Assembly (NCBI RefSeq): GCF_032118995.1 | Contig: NC_092667.1 | Span: 418,931 to 482,930 of the forward strand | DNA length: 64,000 bases | Reading direction: 5' to 3' | Source of the DNA: Asterias amurensis | Lineage: Eukaryota > Echinodermata > Asteroidea > Forcipulatida > Asteriidae | Shown: positions 1-11,400 of the stretch, in pieces | How the letters are laid out: each line of letters begins with the position of its first letter | How positions within the stretch are numbered: the first letter of the stretch is position 1 | Notes under the pieces: generated by a model | The model's database searches: none | What the model saw: only the letters and a program-made list of their open reading frames with translations | Told to the model about the DNA's origin: nothing | Translations under genes and position numbers: made by a program

Positions 1-194
1 TGGCCATCTTGATTTTACTCCATTCCAACCCATTGTAACCAAACTGAGTCACGACGAAATAATATTATGGTGCCATGCGCGTTATGGAAACAGGGAACAT
101 CACGAACACTGTTCCCGCATGGCTGCTCGTCTTTGAACTTGTTTACTGCTGAGTTTTACAAAGAGTGGTTGCATTTGAATAAAGGATTTGGCAA

Positions 195-347
195 TAGACC
201 TTATGCACATGACGTCATTTTAGTACGGCGCCCTCGCCTTGAGGTCAAAAGGAGGTTGTTCATTGGCCAATCTATGTGCGTTTCGATTGTTTCGTCACCG
301 TTTGACCTCAAAGATGGCGGCTGGATGACGTCAATGCATAAGGTCTA
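195..347. repeat. Foldback element, family G (TAGACC ends)
   Basis: Imperfect inverted repeat with termini TAGACCTTATGCA and TGCATAAGGTCTA enclosing a CRE-like TGACGTCA on each arm. The same terminal hexamer TAGACC/GGTCTA occurs at 2910-3060 and, more diverged, at 53819-54046, so this is a dispersed MITE-like family. Confidence 0.6.
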
Positions 348-811
348 GAGCTGAAGAAGTGTCATTATACCCCAACGGTCCTATTGAATTTGCAGGTTTT
401 GCAGACTGGATCGGTTCAAGTTCAGTGTTGCACATACAAACTGTTTCCGCAAGGCTGACTTTCTTTCAACTTGTTACTGCTGAGTCTTACTATGGTTGCA
501 GAGAGCACATTTTTATAGTCTGTTTAAAACCAAGGGAGATCGGGCTGACATGTCATTCTTTTACGGAATTGCATTTTATTTTGCAATTTTTGTTGTTTAT
601 AGTTCATTTTTCGTTCTGACGTTCATACCACATTATCAGGAGCAAAACAACTTACCTGACCTTTAATTGTACTAGGATTTGTGCGATAATAATAATTATT
701 GTTTAACAAATTTAGAAATCAAATGGACATCTTTGAAAGTGGCATGGGTTTGAGATATTTTGCGAAAAAGTTCATGTAACTTGATGATGAATTTGCTCAT
801 TCGATTTTCAG

Positions 812-1136
812 AATATTGAGCATTGATCAGTCTTCACTAATAACATCCCAAAGCAACACCAACATGTATCAGCCATCTCTAAAACAGTGGTATGAAGACC
901 GGAAGAGGTTAAGGGTCGTATATGATCATTCCCGGGCAAAACCAGTTGAGAGGAAGAACAAAATCAAGAAGAGTAGACAGGCGGCTTTCAAATCTGCATT
1001 AGCAGAGAGGACAACGCCATCGAGACAGTATCAAGACACCAAGACGAACACGTCAGATTCATCATTGGGCATAGAACAATGCAGAGCACAAGCGAAAAGG
1101 TACCGTAGCTTTGGTACATTCACTCAAACAGAATAA
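812..1136 (+). CDS. Possible terminal coding exon of an unidentified upstream gene
   Basis: The reading frame is open from a good acceptor (a T-rich stretch then CAG ending at 811) to a TAA at 1134-1136. It encodes about 108 hydrophilic residues, rich in Lys, Arg, Ser, Thr and Gln, with a strongly basic middle (KNKIKKSRQ) and no membrane segment. The stop codon lies inside an AATAAA hexamer at 1131-1136, which could double as the poly(A) signal. I recognise no family. If real, it is the last exon of a gene that begins to the left of the window. The alternatives are a chance open frame or a 5' exon of something else. It is not part of the NLR downstream because it ends in a stop. Confidence 0.35.
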
Positions 1137-1193
1137 AGAGGAAATTAAGACTGTATAATTAAGGCTACTTTGAAGTTTTCAATGAGTCATGGA

Positions 1194-1321
1194 GTGCGTT
1201 TTGGCGACCCCAACCAAAGCCCAACCGAGTCCACAAGTCGGTTACTGGTTGGTCTGAACAGCATCGTCACCGCGCTCAACCGAACACCAATGTTTCTAGT
1301 TGGGGTCGCCAAAACGCACTC
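1194..1321. repeat. Short foldback element (family Q)
   Basis: The left arm GGAGTGCGTTTTGGCGACCC is matched by its reverse complement at 1302-1321. The arms are nearly perfect over about 25 bp and the loop is about 80 bp. There is no coding content. Confidence 0.6.
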
Positions 1322-1499
1322 CTATGCTTTTGCCGTGATGGTCAGCTGAAGCTAAAAGGCAGTCACTCTGTGTATGACATGAGCTCCAGCTGATTCCTAA
1401 CTATAACCCTATATAGTTTCTCACGGGAACTGGTACTATGATTAGCCCTACATTCAATGCTGGTTTCCCGGATACATGCAGTAGTTTTTACTCAATAAT

Positions 1500-1859
1500 T
1501 TAAAGCCATTGGACACTTTCGGTAAACAAAATTGTCCAAAGGGCACACTTCGCGTATCACAACTGATATAAAAAATAACAAACCTGTGAAAATTTGGGCT
1601 CAATCGGTCATCGGAGTCGGGAGAAAATAACGGGGAAAACCCACCCTTGTTTCCGCACGTTTCGCCGTGTCATGACGTGTGTTTAAAATAAATCTGTAAT
1701 TCTCGACAACGAGAATTGATAATTGTTTTAATGTGTTCTCGAAAAGTACAGCGTTGCACAATGCATGGAATAATATTTCAACAGAAGTCTTTCACCAAGT
1801 TATTTGTAAATCTGTGAGCTTTTTTTTTGTTTCTGTGCCGAAAGTGTATTATGGCTTTA
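1500..1859. mobile_element. TTAA-ended MITE, family B
   Basis: Begins TTTAAAGCCATTGGACACTT and ends in CGAAAGTG...GGCTTTAA. The central part contains a short inverted repeat around CTCGACAACGAG. A second copy in the opposite orientation lies at 28648-29020 and shares the CCGTGTCATGACGTG and CGGAGTCGGGAGAAAA segments. The ends match a TTAA target duplication, as in piggyBac-type nonautonomous elements. That class is an inference from the ends. Confidence 0.6.
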
Positions 1860-1969
1860 AGTCAATGAAACACAAAATCATTTTGCTAAAATAATAAAAT
1901 AGTACCATTGGCAAATACTAATGCTACTAGCTTAATTGATCTAGGAATGCTTGTTTAACCTTCTACTTA

Positions 1970-2316
1970 TTAAAGACATTGGACACTATTGGTAATTACT
2001 CAAAATAATTATTATTATAAATACTTACTTGGTAACAAGCAATGGGGAGCTGTTGAGTATACATTGTGAGAAACGGCTCCCTCTACCCCCTGAAGAAACG
2101 TAGTTTTCGAAGTAATTTTCCACTAAAATATTTGAAATCGAATTTCTAGACCCCCAGAAGTATATTTTGAGGTCATGAAATCAAGCATCTGGAAGCACAC
2201 AACTTCGTGCGACCAATTGAGTTAAAATGTTCACAGTTGTTTGTGTGTGCATGTTGAGATACACCAAGTGAGAAGACTGGTCTTTGACAATTACCAAAAG
2301 TGTCCAGTGTCTTTAA
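1970..2316. mobile_element. TTAA-ended MITE, family A
   Basis: Starts TTAAAGACATTGGACACTAT and ends AAGTGTCCAGTGTCTTTAA. This is the most frequent element of the window. The consensus is about 375-390 bp, palindromic at both ends (ACACTATTGGTAATT / AATTACCAATAGTGT) and with a central GAGACCTCA / TGAGGTCTC hairpin. Confidence 0.7.
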
Positions 2317-2402
2317 GTTTCGACCAAAGTATGTTTTGTCTACTGGCAGAAATAATAGAGGTATTGTAAATTGTTAAAACATAAAAATTCTTATCTCTAC
2401 AG

Positions 2403-5400
2403 AGACGAAGCCTTATCCAATAAATTCAAGGAAACTCATCACATGATACAGATCTTTATCAAGACGCCCATCAACCCCAAAACCCTCTGTTTACGACTCA
2501 ATCATAAAACAACCGTCTCCGACCTAAAAGACATCATTCACAGGAAGTTGGGCATTCGTCCTGCATTGCAAAATCTGTACACGAACAACAAAAGGTTCAA
2601 GGTAGGGTCTACATAACACGAATTTGATGTACCTGAAAGGAATATTACATAATAGGGGACTTTCGGGACGCTTGGTGGCAGCAGACTTACCAGGTAAAAT
2701 CCATATTGGGTGCGTTCGTTTAGCTTCCCTGGGCCGACCCCGGTGTGTGGCGTTTTTTTTTTCACAGGACGAACGTGTGCAGATAATTACCCACGTTCGT
2801 CCGGAAAAAAAAACCCGCCACACACCGGGGTCGACCCAGGGAAGCTAAACGAACGCACCCAATGTTTTCGGTAATGCGCGCATGCTCAGAACAACATAAA
2901 CAATGACAATAGACCTTTTCGCAAATACTGGGGCGCGCGCGTAAAGCTTGGAATTAGGTGCATTGTGGTCTAGCTGATTACAAATTTGATTCATATATAT
3001 CCCACAATGCACCTCATTCAACAGTCTGCGCTTGCGCATTGGTATTTGCGATAAGGTCTATTCACCTGGTAAGTCTGCTGCCACCTAGCGTTCCAAAGTC
3101 TCCCATTGATTTTTGCACAAAAAAAGGTGCTGGCAGTGTAAGCGCTTCATGGTATCCACCATATACATGTACATAAACTTCGTCGCCTACAATCTGTCCA
3201 AAATGCCGCCGCGAGATTACTTACAGGTACCAAAATATCTTCACACATCTCTCCTATTCTACATAATCCCCACTGAGTTCAATACAAGATCATCCTTCTG
3301 ACATTCAAGGCTCTCCATGGACTAGCCCTTACCTACATACAGAGCATGCTTCAACCCCGTAGTGTCAAGGGCCGGGAGGTCATCGGGCAGCACGCTCTAT
3401 CAGCTATGGGGATAGGGCATTAATTAGTAAAACGCTCACCGAGCGGTAAACTCAACAAGGGAAATTAGTTTTTCCATCAAAAGGACATTCAGACAATATT
3501 TCAAGGGATATTTTTTCCATCATCATCATATGATTAGACCGTGTAAGTTTTATGTAAATCTGTGATCTAAGCAGATTTTTTTTTACCAATTCTGTAATGT
3601 TCCTTCATAAATTTACTTTTGCATTTAGCATTCTCTCTTGATGAATCACAGTGGTTTGTTTTGTATCTATTCGGGGGAAAGGGACAAGATGGGACCAAGA
3701 GTTATATTTTCACGAAGGTTACTAAATAGACGAACAAATGTTGGCTGTACAACAATTGATGACGGCTCGTATTCTATCTTAAAATTGTATGCAAAGACAA
3801 GTAAGCCTGGTTTATCCGAAGTTAAGCGCAGTTTCGAATGTTTCCCAAGAGTCTGTTGCAAATTTTTCGGAGCAAATTAGCAAAATCGTATCGCATTCGC
3901 AATGTCAGGAAGTATCATGGACCAGGATTTTGTTCTATTTGAGAAGAAAAAGAACAAAGATGAAAACCCGTTACAAAAACAACAGTTAATAAACCAAACA
4001 GAATTGCGAGGATTCATTGAACATCGTTCTAAAAAAAAGTAAAACAAAGGTTTCTTTCCCCTTTATTTTCCAGTTGTGTGACGCTTTGACTCTTCTTGAT
4101 CTTGGCATTAAACCGGAGACAAACATTGATTTAACACTAGCAGAAGGATTGCTTGGTGGCGCCCCAACACGTGAGTAACTAATGCATGTTCATGACGTGT
4201 CAGTCTTTGTGTTACATTGTGTTTTGCTCCACATCCCCACACAGTCAATTGAAATGGGTCTTTTGTTACAGTTTATAATTCATTGATCATCAATAAACCA
4301 AACCAAGAAATAATTCAGCAATATTAACCTCTGAATTTGATTCAGTGACATGTCTTCAAGCCGCGTTTGATTCTTCATATTATTATTTTATTATCTTTTG
4401 TATTAACAAATATTGTGCAAAATAGCTATCATTATAATAGGATTAATTTTGTTGTGTTATGATAATTTTTCTTGGCTGGTGTGTCACTTTGTAAGTTATA
4501 TCAGAAATTCATACACTTGAGTTAATTGAGGCGAGTTCTGGTAAAAATAAGTTCAACCAAAACATACCTGAACAAATGCTTAAAACTAAAACTTACCTAG
4601 ACGACTGCTAACGGCTTTAGCAGGTACATTTTTGTGCAAGGAAGTTGGAGGAACTGTACAGATGACATTCTAGAACCAGGGTCCATACGATGGAAATCGA
4701 AGCATTTGGAATTCCAATCATTCCCCCCCCCCCGAAAGTATACAGCAGATCTGGTTAGTATTTGAGAAGGACATTTTAATAAAATCTCATTACGAAGATC
4801 TTGATAAAGAGGAAGCTTCCAAGTATGAGATTGTTCATTAGTGTTTTACTCTCTTAATGTTTGGCTGGAAGCAGTAGACGAGACATTCCTACGGACTTTA
4901 GCAGTAAACCTCTGCAAGGACTGGCAGCAACTCGCAGTCAAGCTTAAGTTCAGACCAGCAGAGATTGGCAAGTTTGAACGCCTCGCTGAGAGCAACCCAG
5001 AAGAACAGGCTCGTCAGATGTTAGTTTCTTGGTTGAGTGAGCAGCAACCTAATGACAGAGAAGCAGGGGAATGGTTGAGAAGTGCATTAGTTCAAATAGA
5101 TCGTCGGGATTTAGCTGCAAGGATCCCAGGTTAGAATACGGTTGGATTGTTTTGTTTCAACTAATATTGAAACAAACAAACAAACAAACAAACAAACAAA
5201 CAAACAAACAAACAAACAAACAAAACAAACAAACAAACAAACAAACAAACAAACAAACGGACGGACGGACGGACGGACGGACGGACGGACGGACGGACGG
5301 ACGGACGGACGGACGGACGGACGGACGGACGGACGGACGGACGGACGGACGGACGGACGGACGGACGGACGGACGGACGGACGGACGGACGGACGGACGG

Positions 5401-8400
5401 ACGGACGGACGGACGGACGGACGGACGGTCGGACGGACGGACGGACGGACGGACGGACGGACGGACGGTCGAACAAACGATCAAACAAACGATCAAACAA
5501 ACGATCAAACAAACGATCAATCGATCAATCGATCAATCGATCAATCGATCAATCGATCAATCGATCAATCGATCAATCGATCATTCGATCAATCGATCAA
5601 TCGATCAATCGATCAATCGATCAATCGATCAATCGATCAATCGACCAATCGATCAATCGATCAATCGATCAATCGATCAATCAATCAATGGATTTTGCTA
5701 CATACAGACAGGACTGATTTAACTCTGACATTTACATGTGTACCTTCCAAGTAAGGTAACATGAACTATGCAAGTAACGTTTGGGACCAAAATAAATCGC
5801 AGCAGTATTTTATTATATACTACAATATATTTGTCAGATTCCTTTATACTAATATGTGGTTGTCATTCTTCTTGCAGGTTATGCACCCACATCCCCAAGA
5901 GCAGGTACCAAGAGGCAGTCACCGGAACATCAGTCTGATGCTTCAGGTATTGATGGGAACAAGTTACGTGTCCCTGAGGCAGACAAGACTGATTTGAAAC
6001 AAACCTCAGGTATACCTGCCAATCCCATGAACTGTCAGCAATACGCTGAAACACGTAAAACGCCGCGACAGGCATATGACATGTATTTTGTTACAAATCT
6101 TTTACGATAAAACCCTTTTTGTTGTTGTCATTCTTCTTGCAGGTTATGTACCCACATCCCCAAGAGCAGGTAGCAAGAGGCAGTCACCGGAACATCAGTC
6201 AACATCCAATGCATCAGGCATTAATGAGATGTTTGGAGTCGTAGCTGAGAATATTGGCAAAAATTGGACGCAACTCGGCAATTTTTTAGGCATTAAAGCT
6301 GCAAACATTGACACATATCCAATTGACCATCCAAATGACGTAAGAGAACAGGTGTATCAAATGCTACTTGATTGGGTCAGGACACAAACAAGCCAAAAGG
6401 AGGCTGAAGACGGGCTGATCGAGACGCTCGTCAAACTCGGCCGTGCTGACATTGTCCAAAAATTACCAGGTAAGTGAACCACACCTTTTGTTGCTCCTGT
6501 TTGTCCCCATGGAACATACGTTGGTGCCCATTGGCTACCTTGCTAGTAAAAATTGCTAGCGACACGTACGTCTTTGCCTCACTACGAATTATGTCAGCAT
6601 AAAATGAATAAAATGCAGACGAGATATATTAATAAATAGGCTATATATAGGATTTTGAAAGGTTTGCGGTAACACCATAAATGACTATCTATATGATGAG
6701 TTGTGGTTCTGAAAGAGCCGTTGGTTTCAACTCGACGTTGATTAGTATGCTCTGATCATTTTCTGGAGAGAGCTGGGATCGAATATAAGATTGAATAAAA
6801 CGCAACTTCTGGTTGTTTTTCTCCCTTACAAGGTTATGCACGTACATCCCAAGGAGCAAGTAAGATAGACGGAGTTCACAGCAGGAAGCTTAAGGAGCAT
6901 CAGACAATAACTGATGTACCAGATATCGATGAGAAGAAGTTAGGGGACATAGCTAAGCATATTGGAAAAGATTGGAAGAAACTTGCCAATTCTTTAGGTG
7001 TTAAAGTTGCACAGATTGACACATATCAAAGCGACTACCCAAATGACCTAAATGAACAAGTCTTCCGGATGCTACTGGACTGGTGTAGACATGACCAAGA
7101 GGCGGCTGAAGACGGGTTGAAGGAGGCGCTTACAGTAATCGACCGTGCTGACATTGTCAACAAAATATCAGGTACGTAAATCACATCCACGGTTCTAAAT
7201 GTCCCTAAGGGGACCACAATTGATTGTATTTGTAACAGTTTTCTGGGATACCATTTACACAAATCTCAAACTGAGAAAAACCCCAACACCACTTGGCCAT
7301 TAGGATTAATACATGTCTTAAAGACATTGGTAATTGTCACAGACCAGTCTTCTCACTTAGTGTATCTCAACATGCATAGCATAACAAACCTGTGAAAATT
7401 TGAGCTCAATTTGTTGTCGAAGTTGCGAGAAAATAATGAAAGAAAAAACACCCTTGACACACAAAGTTGTGTGCTTTCAGATGCTTGATTTCGTGACCTC
7501 AAAATCTAATTTTGAGGTCTCAAAATCAAATTTGTAGAAAATCACTTCTTTCTCAAAAACTATATACGTCACTTCAGAGGGAGCCGTTTATCACAATGTG
7601 TTATACTATCAACCTCTCCCCATAACTCATAACCAAGTAAGGTTTTATGTTTTTTTTTGGAGTAATTGCCAATAGTGTCCACTGCCTTTAAAGTGATCCC
7701 CTGGAAGTGCAACCTTTGTGAAAGCGACCTCTCTTGACTAATCCTCCTTTAGTCCATGTTTGTTCCCCATAGTATGAGACAGAATCCCCGGCGGACAGAT
7801 TTCCCTGTGATACCTGGTTGAAGTCCCGAACCAGGAGATTTGTCTTTGTTTAACGCAGAATAATTATATTTGGGTACAGGTTTGATGGGGCTACCATTCA
7901 ACAATGAGGCATGCACTCAGACTTTGGTGAGTCATTACAAGGAGACGCTGAAAGTGAACACACACCCCACACGTAAGGATCTAGCTGTTGATATGGATCA
8001 ACTTTATGTTTCTTTAGAACTTCTGCAAGAAACAAACAAACCTGATCAGCCCCTCACATTGCAGTCAGGTTCAATTAAAGGACAACATAAAACAGACCAC
8101 ACAGTGCACCTTGACATTGAAGGCGCACCCGAGACCGATCAAACCCAAACAGAGTATAAGAAAATTCCCCTTAAGTCACACGAAGACATGTTAAGCTTTG
8201 ACAAGAACAGAATCTTAATCACTGCTGAAAGTGGGTATGGTAAATCAACGCTTCTAAAGAAGATAGCTTATGACTGGGCTGTTATACAGAGTAATACTGA
8301 TCAATCGACTCTCCAAAAACAAGAATCGCCCCTGTCAAAGTATAAGCTCGTCTTTTTGTTGGAAATAAACAAAATGGAGGTCAATTTCAACGTTATGGAT

Positions 8401-11400
8401 GAGATATTTCATCAAATATTGCCTCCAAACGAATTTGGGAAAAAGACTCTCAAAAGTTATATGACGAAACACCCAGAGAAAGTTCTCATCCTTCTTGATG
8501 GAGCGGACGAAATCTCCTTTCAGACACTACAAAATGCAAACGAAGAATTCAGTGTTAACAATGTCCTTTCATTCAAGTCGCTAAAACGCTGTAAGGTAAT
8601 TGTAACAAGCCGACAGTCAACGGCGCTAAAGTTACTGACTTGCAATTCCAATTTCACAAGAGTGAACATAGTTGGGTTCGATGACAATAATAAGAAAGAA
8701 TATATCCGTAAATACTTCAGCAATTACAACTCCCAACACCATGATCATGTTCTTTCTGAAATAAATAAGTCTGAAACACTCAGCAGTTTAGGGGAGATCC
8801 CTCTGTTTCTTTGGTTGATGTGTTCATCATTGACACAGGCTGGAAGTCGACTACCTGGCAGGATTACAGAACTGCTTCATCTCGCAATCAGGGTATTCTA
8901 TGACCAAAAGATTGGCAAAGATTGTAAATCCAACTCCTCCGAGAAAATAACCATAAAGAGTTTTAATGAGCTGATGGCCAAACTTGGGAAGGTTGCTCTT
9001 GAATGTTCGACGTTACAAGGGCACGGAAAAAATGCCTTCGCAGTTTCAGAGTTTGATTCAGAGGACCTTGTCAATTTGGGATGTGAAGTCGGCTTGCTGA
9101 CCCGAGTGCAATCCACGCACGGTTTAGACAAGGTTCATCAAGTCCGATTCCACCACATAATATTAATGGAGTTTTGTTGTTCCGTTTACCTGTCTGATAT
9201 GACAGAGTCCAATCCTAATAAATTTAAAGAGTACATGTCAAAATTGTTAGACGGAGACGTGAAAAGAAATGAATACTTAATCCGTTTCTGCAGCGGGGGA
9301 AACAAAAAAGCTGCAAATTTCGTTATAGAACTGACCGAAAAACACCTATCAGTTTACAATAAAAACACTCCCGTTGAATGCGAAAGGTATGTCTGTTTAC
9401 ATAGGATAATGATGTTGGTTTTGTTTGAAGCCAAGCTTGGTGTGACTGTAAAAACCCTCGCGATGGATGAGTGGGTAAGATTCCCATATGAGCTGAAAGG
9501 AGAAGACCTCTTGGCTGCATATTATTTCATTCAAAACCTACCAGAACGATCCAGTCTTCATCATGTTTCTGATATAACGATATCGTGTCAAGGAACAACC
9601 GAGTTAGATCTCCTAGAACAAATAATGGCCAGAACAAGGTGTGATTTAGCATTAGAAATAGTTGGTGTCAATATGAACGACAAGATTCATCAACTCAAAA
9701 ACATTTCTAAAAGTTTAACATCGCTTAAGTTAAGAGATTGTCAGTTAAACTGCATCTCTGTCCCTCAACTTTTCAGGTCATTTCAATCAGCTACAAAATT
9801 GAAGAAAGTGTATTTGGTGGGAAACAACTTGCACGGTTTGAAATCAGACCAGATACCTCGTATCCCTTCCCTGTGGTTCTTAATGCTAGACGGATGTAAG
9901 CTGACGAAGGATGACATTGGGTCAGTTTTCTCCAGCGTGGCTGCTGCAGGTAGTGTGACGAGACTTGTTCTAGAGGATAACGATCTCCGTGGTATTAAGG
10001 GGGACCAGATAACTCCCGTTTCTTCATTGAAGTCATTGTATATACACTCATGTGGCATACAGAGTGATGATATTGGGTCAGTTTTCTCCATCGTGGCTGC
10101 TGCTGGTAGTGTAACGACACTTGTTCTAGAGGATAACGATCTCCGTGGTATTAAGGGGGACCAGATAACTCCCGTTTCTTCATTGAAGTCATTGTATATA
10201 CACTCATGTGGCAATACACTCATGTGGCATAAAGAGTGATGATATTGGGTCGGTTTTCTCCATCGTGGCTGCTGCAGGTAGTGTAACGACACTTGTGCTA
10301 AAGGATAACAATCTCCATGGCATTAAAGGGGAACAGATAACTCCTGTTTCTTCCTTGAAGGAATTGCGTCTGAACACATGTGGTATACAGAGGGATGATA
10401 TTGGTTCAGTTTTCTCCATCGTGGCTGCTGCAGGTAGTTTAACGACACTTGTTCTAAAGGATAACAATCTCCATGGCATTAAAGGGGAACAGATAACTCC
10501 TGTTTCTTCCTTGAAGTTATTGCATCTATACGCGTGTGGTTTACGGAGTGATGATATTGGTTCAGTTTTCTCCATCGTGGCTGCTGCAGGTAGTGTAACG
10601 ACACTCGTTCTAAATGAAAATGACCTTCATGGTGTTAAAGGGGAACAGATAACTCCTGTTTCTTCCTTAAAGGAATTGCATCTCTCTATGTGTTGTTTAC
10701 AGAGTGATGATATAAGTTCAGTTTTCTCCATCGTGGCTGCTGCAGGTAGTGTAACGGGTCTTGCTCTATTTGAAAACGATCTCCATGGTATCAAGGGGGA
10801 CCAGATAGCTCCTGTATCTTCCTTGAAGATATTGCATCTGTACGAGTGTGGTTTACGAAGTGATGATATTGGTTCAGTTTTCTCCATCGTCGCTGCTGCA
10901 GGCTGTGTAACGAAACTTGTTTTAATAAAAAACGATCTCCATGGTATTAGGGGAGACCAGATTACTCCTGTTTCTTCCTTGAAGGAACTGAATCTCTACG
11001 TGTGTGGTTTACAGAGTGATGATATAGGTTCAGTTTTCTCCATCGTCGCTGCCGCAGGAAGTGTAATAACACTTGTTCTACATGGAGATAATCTCAATGG
11101 CATTAGAGGGGTCCAGATAACTCCAGTTTCTTCCTTGAATGAATTGCATCTTGACTCGTGTTGTATACAGAGTGATGATATTGGGTCAGTTTTCTCCATC
11201 GTGGCTGCTGCAGGTAGTGTAATGACACTTGTGCTAAAGGATAACAATCTCCATGGCATTAAAGGGGAACAGATAACTCCTGTTTCTTCCTTGAAGGATT
11301 TGCGTCTGAACGCATGTGGTTTACAGAGTGATGATATTTGTTCAGTTTTCTCCATCGTTGCTGCTGCAGGTAGTGTAACGGCACTTTTTCTTATAGATAA

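Larger units (their letters stand above)
2655..3104. mobile_element. Foldback element family F with two elements nested inside
   Basis: The arms GGGACTTTCGGGACGCTTGG and their near reverse complement at 3075-3104 enclose the core. A shorter uninterrupted copy is at 35468-35608, which shows that the pieces at 2706-2862 (family E) and 2910-3060 (family G) were inserted later. Confidence 0.7.
2403..4170 (+). other. Ubiquitin-like domain of the NLR, split by one intron
   Basis: The exon at 2403-2601 codes a ubiquitin-like N-terminal half starting MIQIFIKT (ubiquitin starts MQIFVKT) with a helix VSDLKDIIHRKLGI. The exon at 4074-4170 supplies the C-terminal half, ALTLLDLGIKPETNIDLTL, then LLGG. 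Splicing gives a domain of about 83 residues, close to ubiquitin in length and ending in a Gly-Gly pair followed by Ala-Pro-Thr. The intron (2602-4073) contains nested foldback elements. Confidence 0.75.

Noticed and set aside
5071-5754. Long Thr/Asp/Gly/Arg and Ser/Val/Arg/Pro ORFs on both strands
   Set aside because: They are translations of tetranucleotide arrays, open in several frames at once, and lie in an intron.
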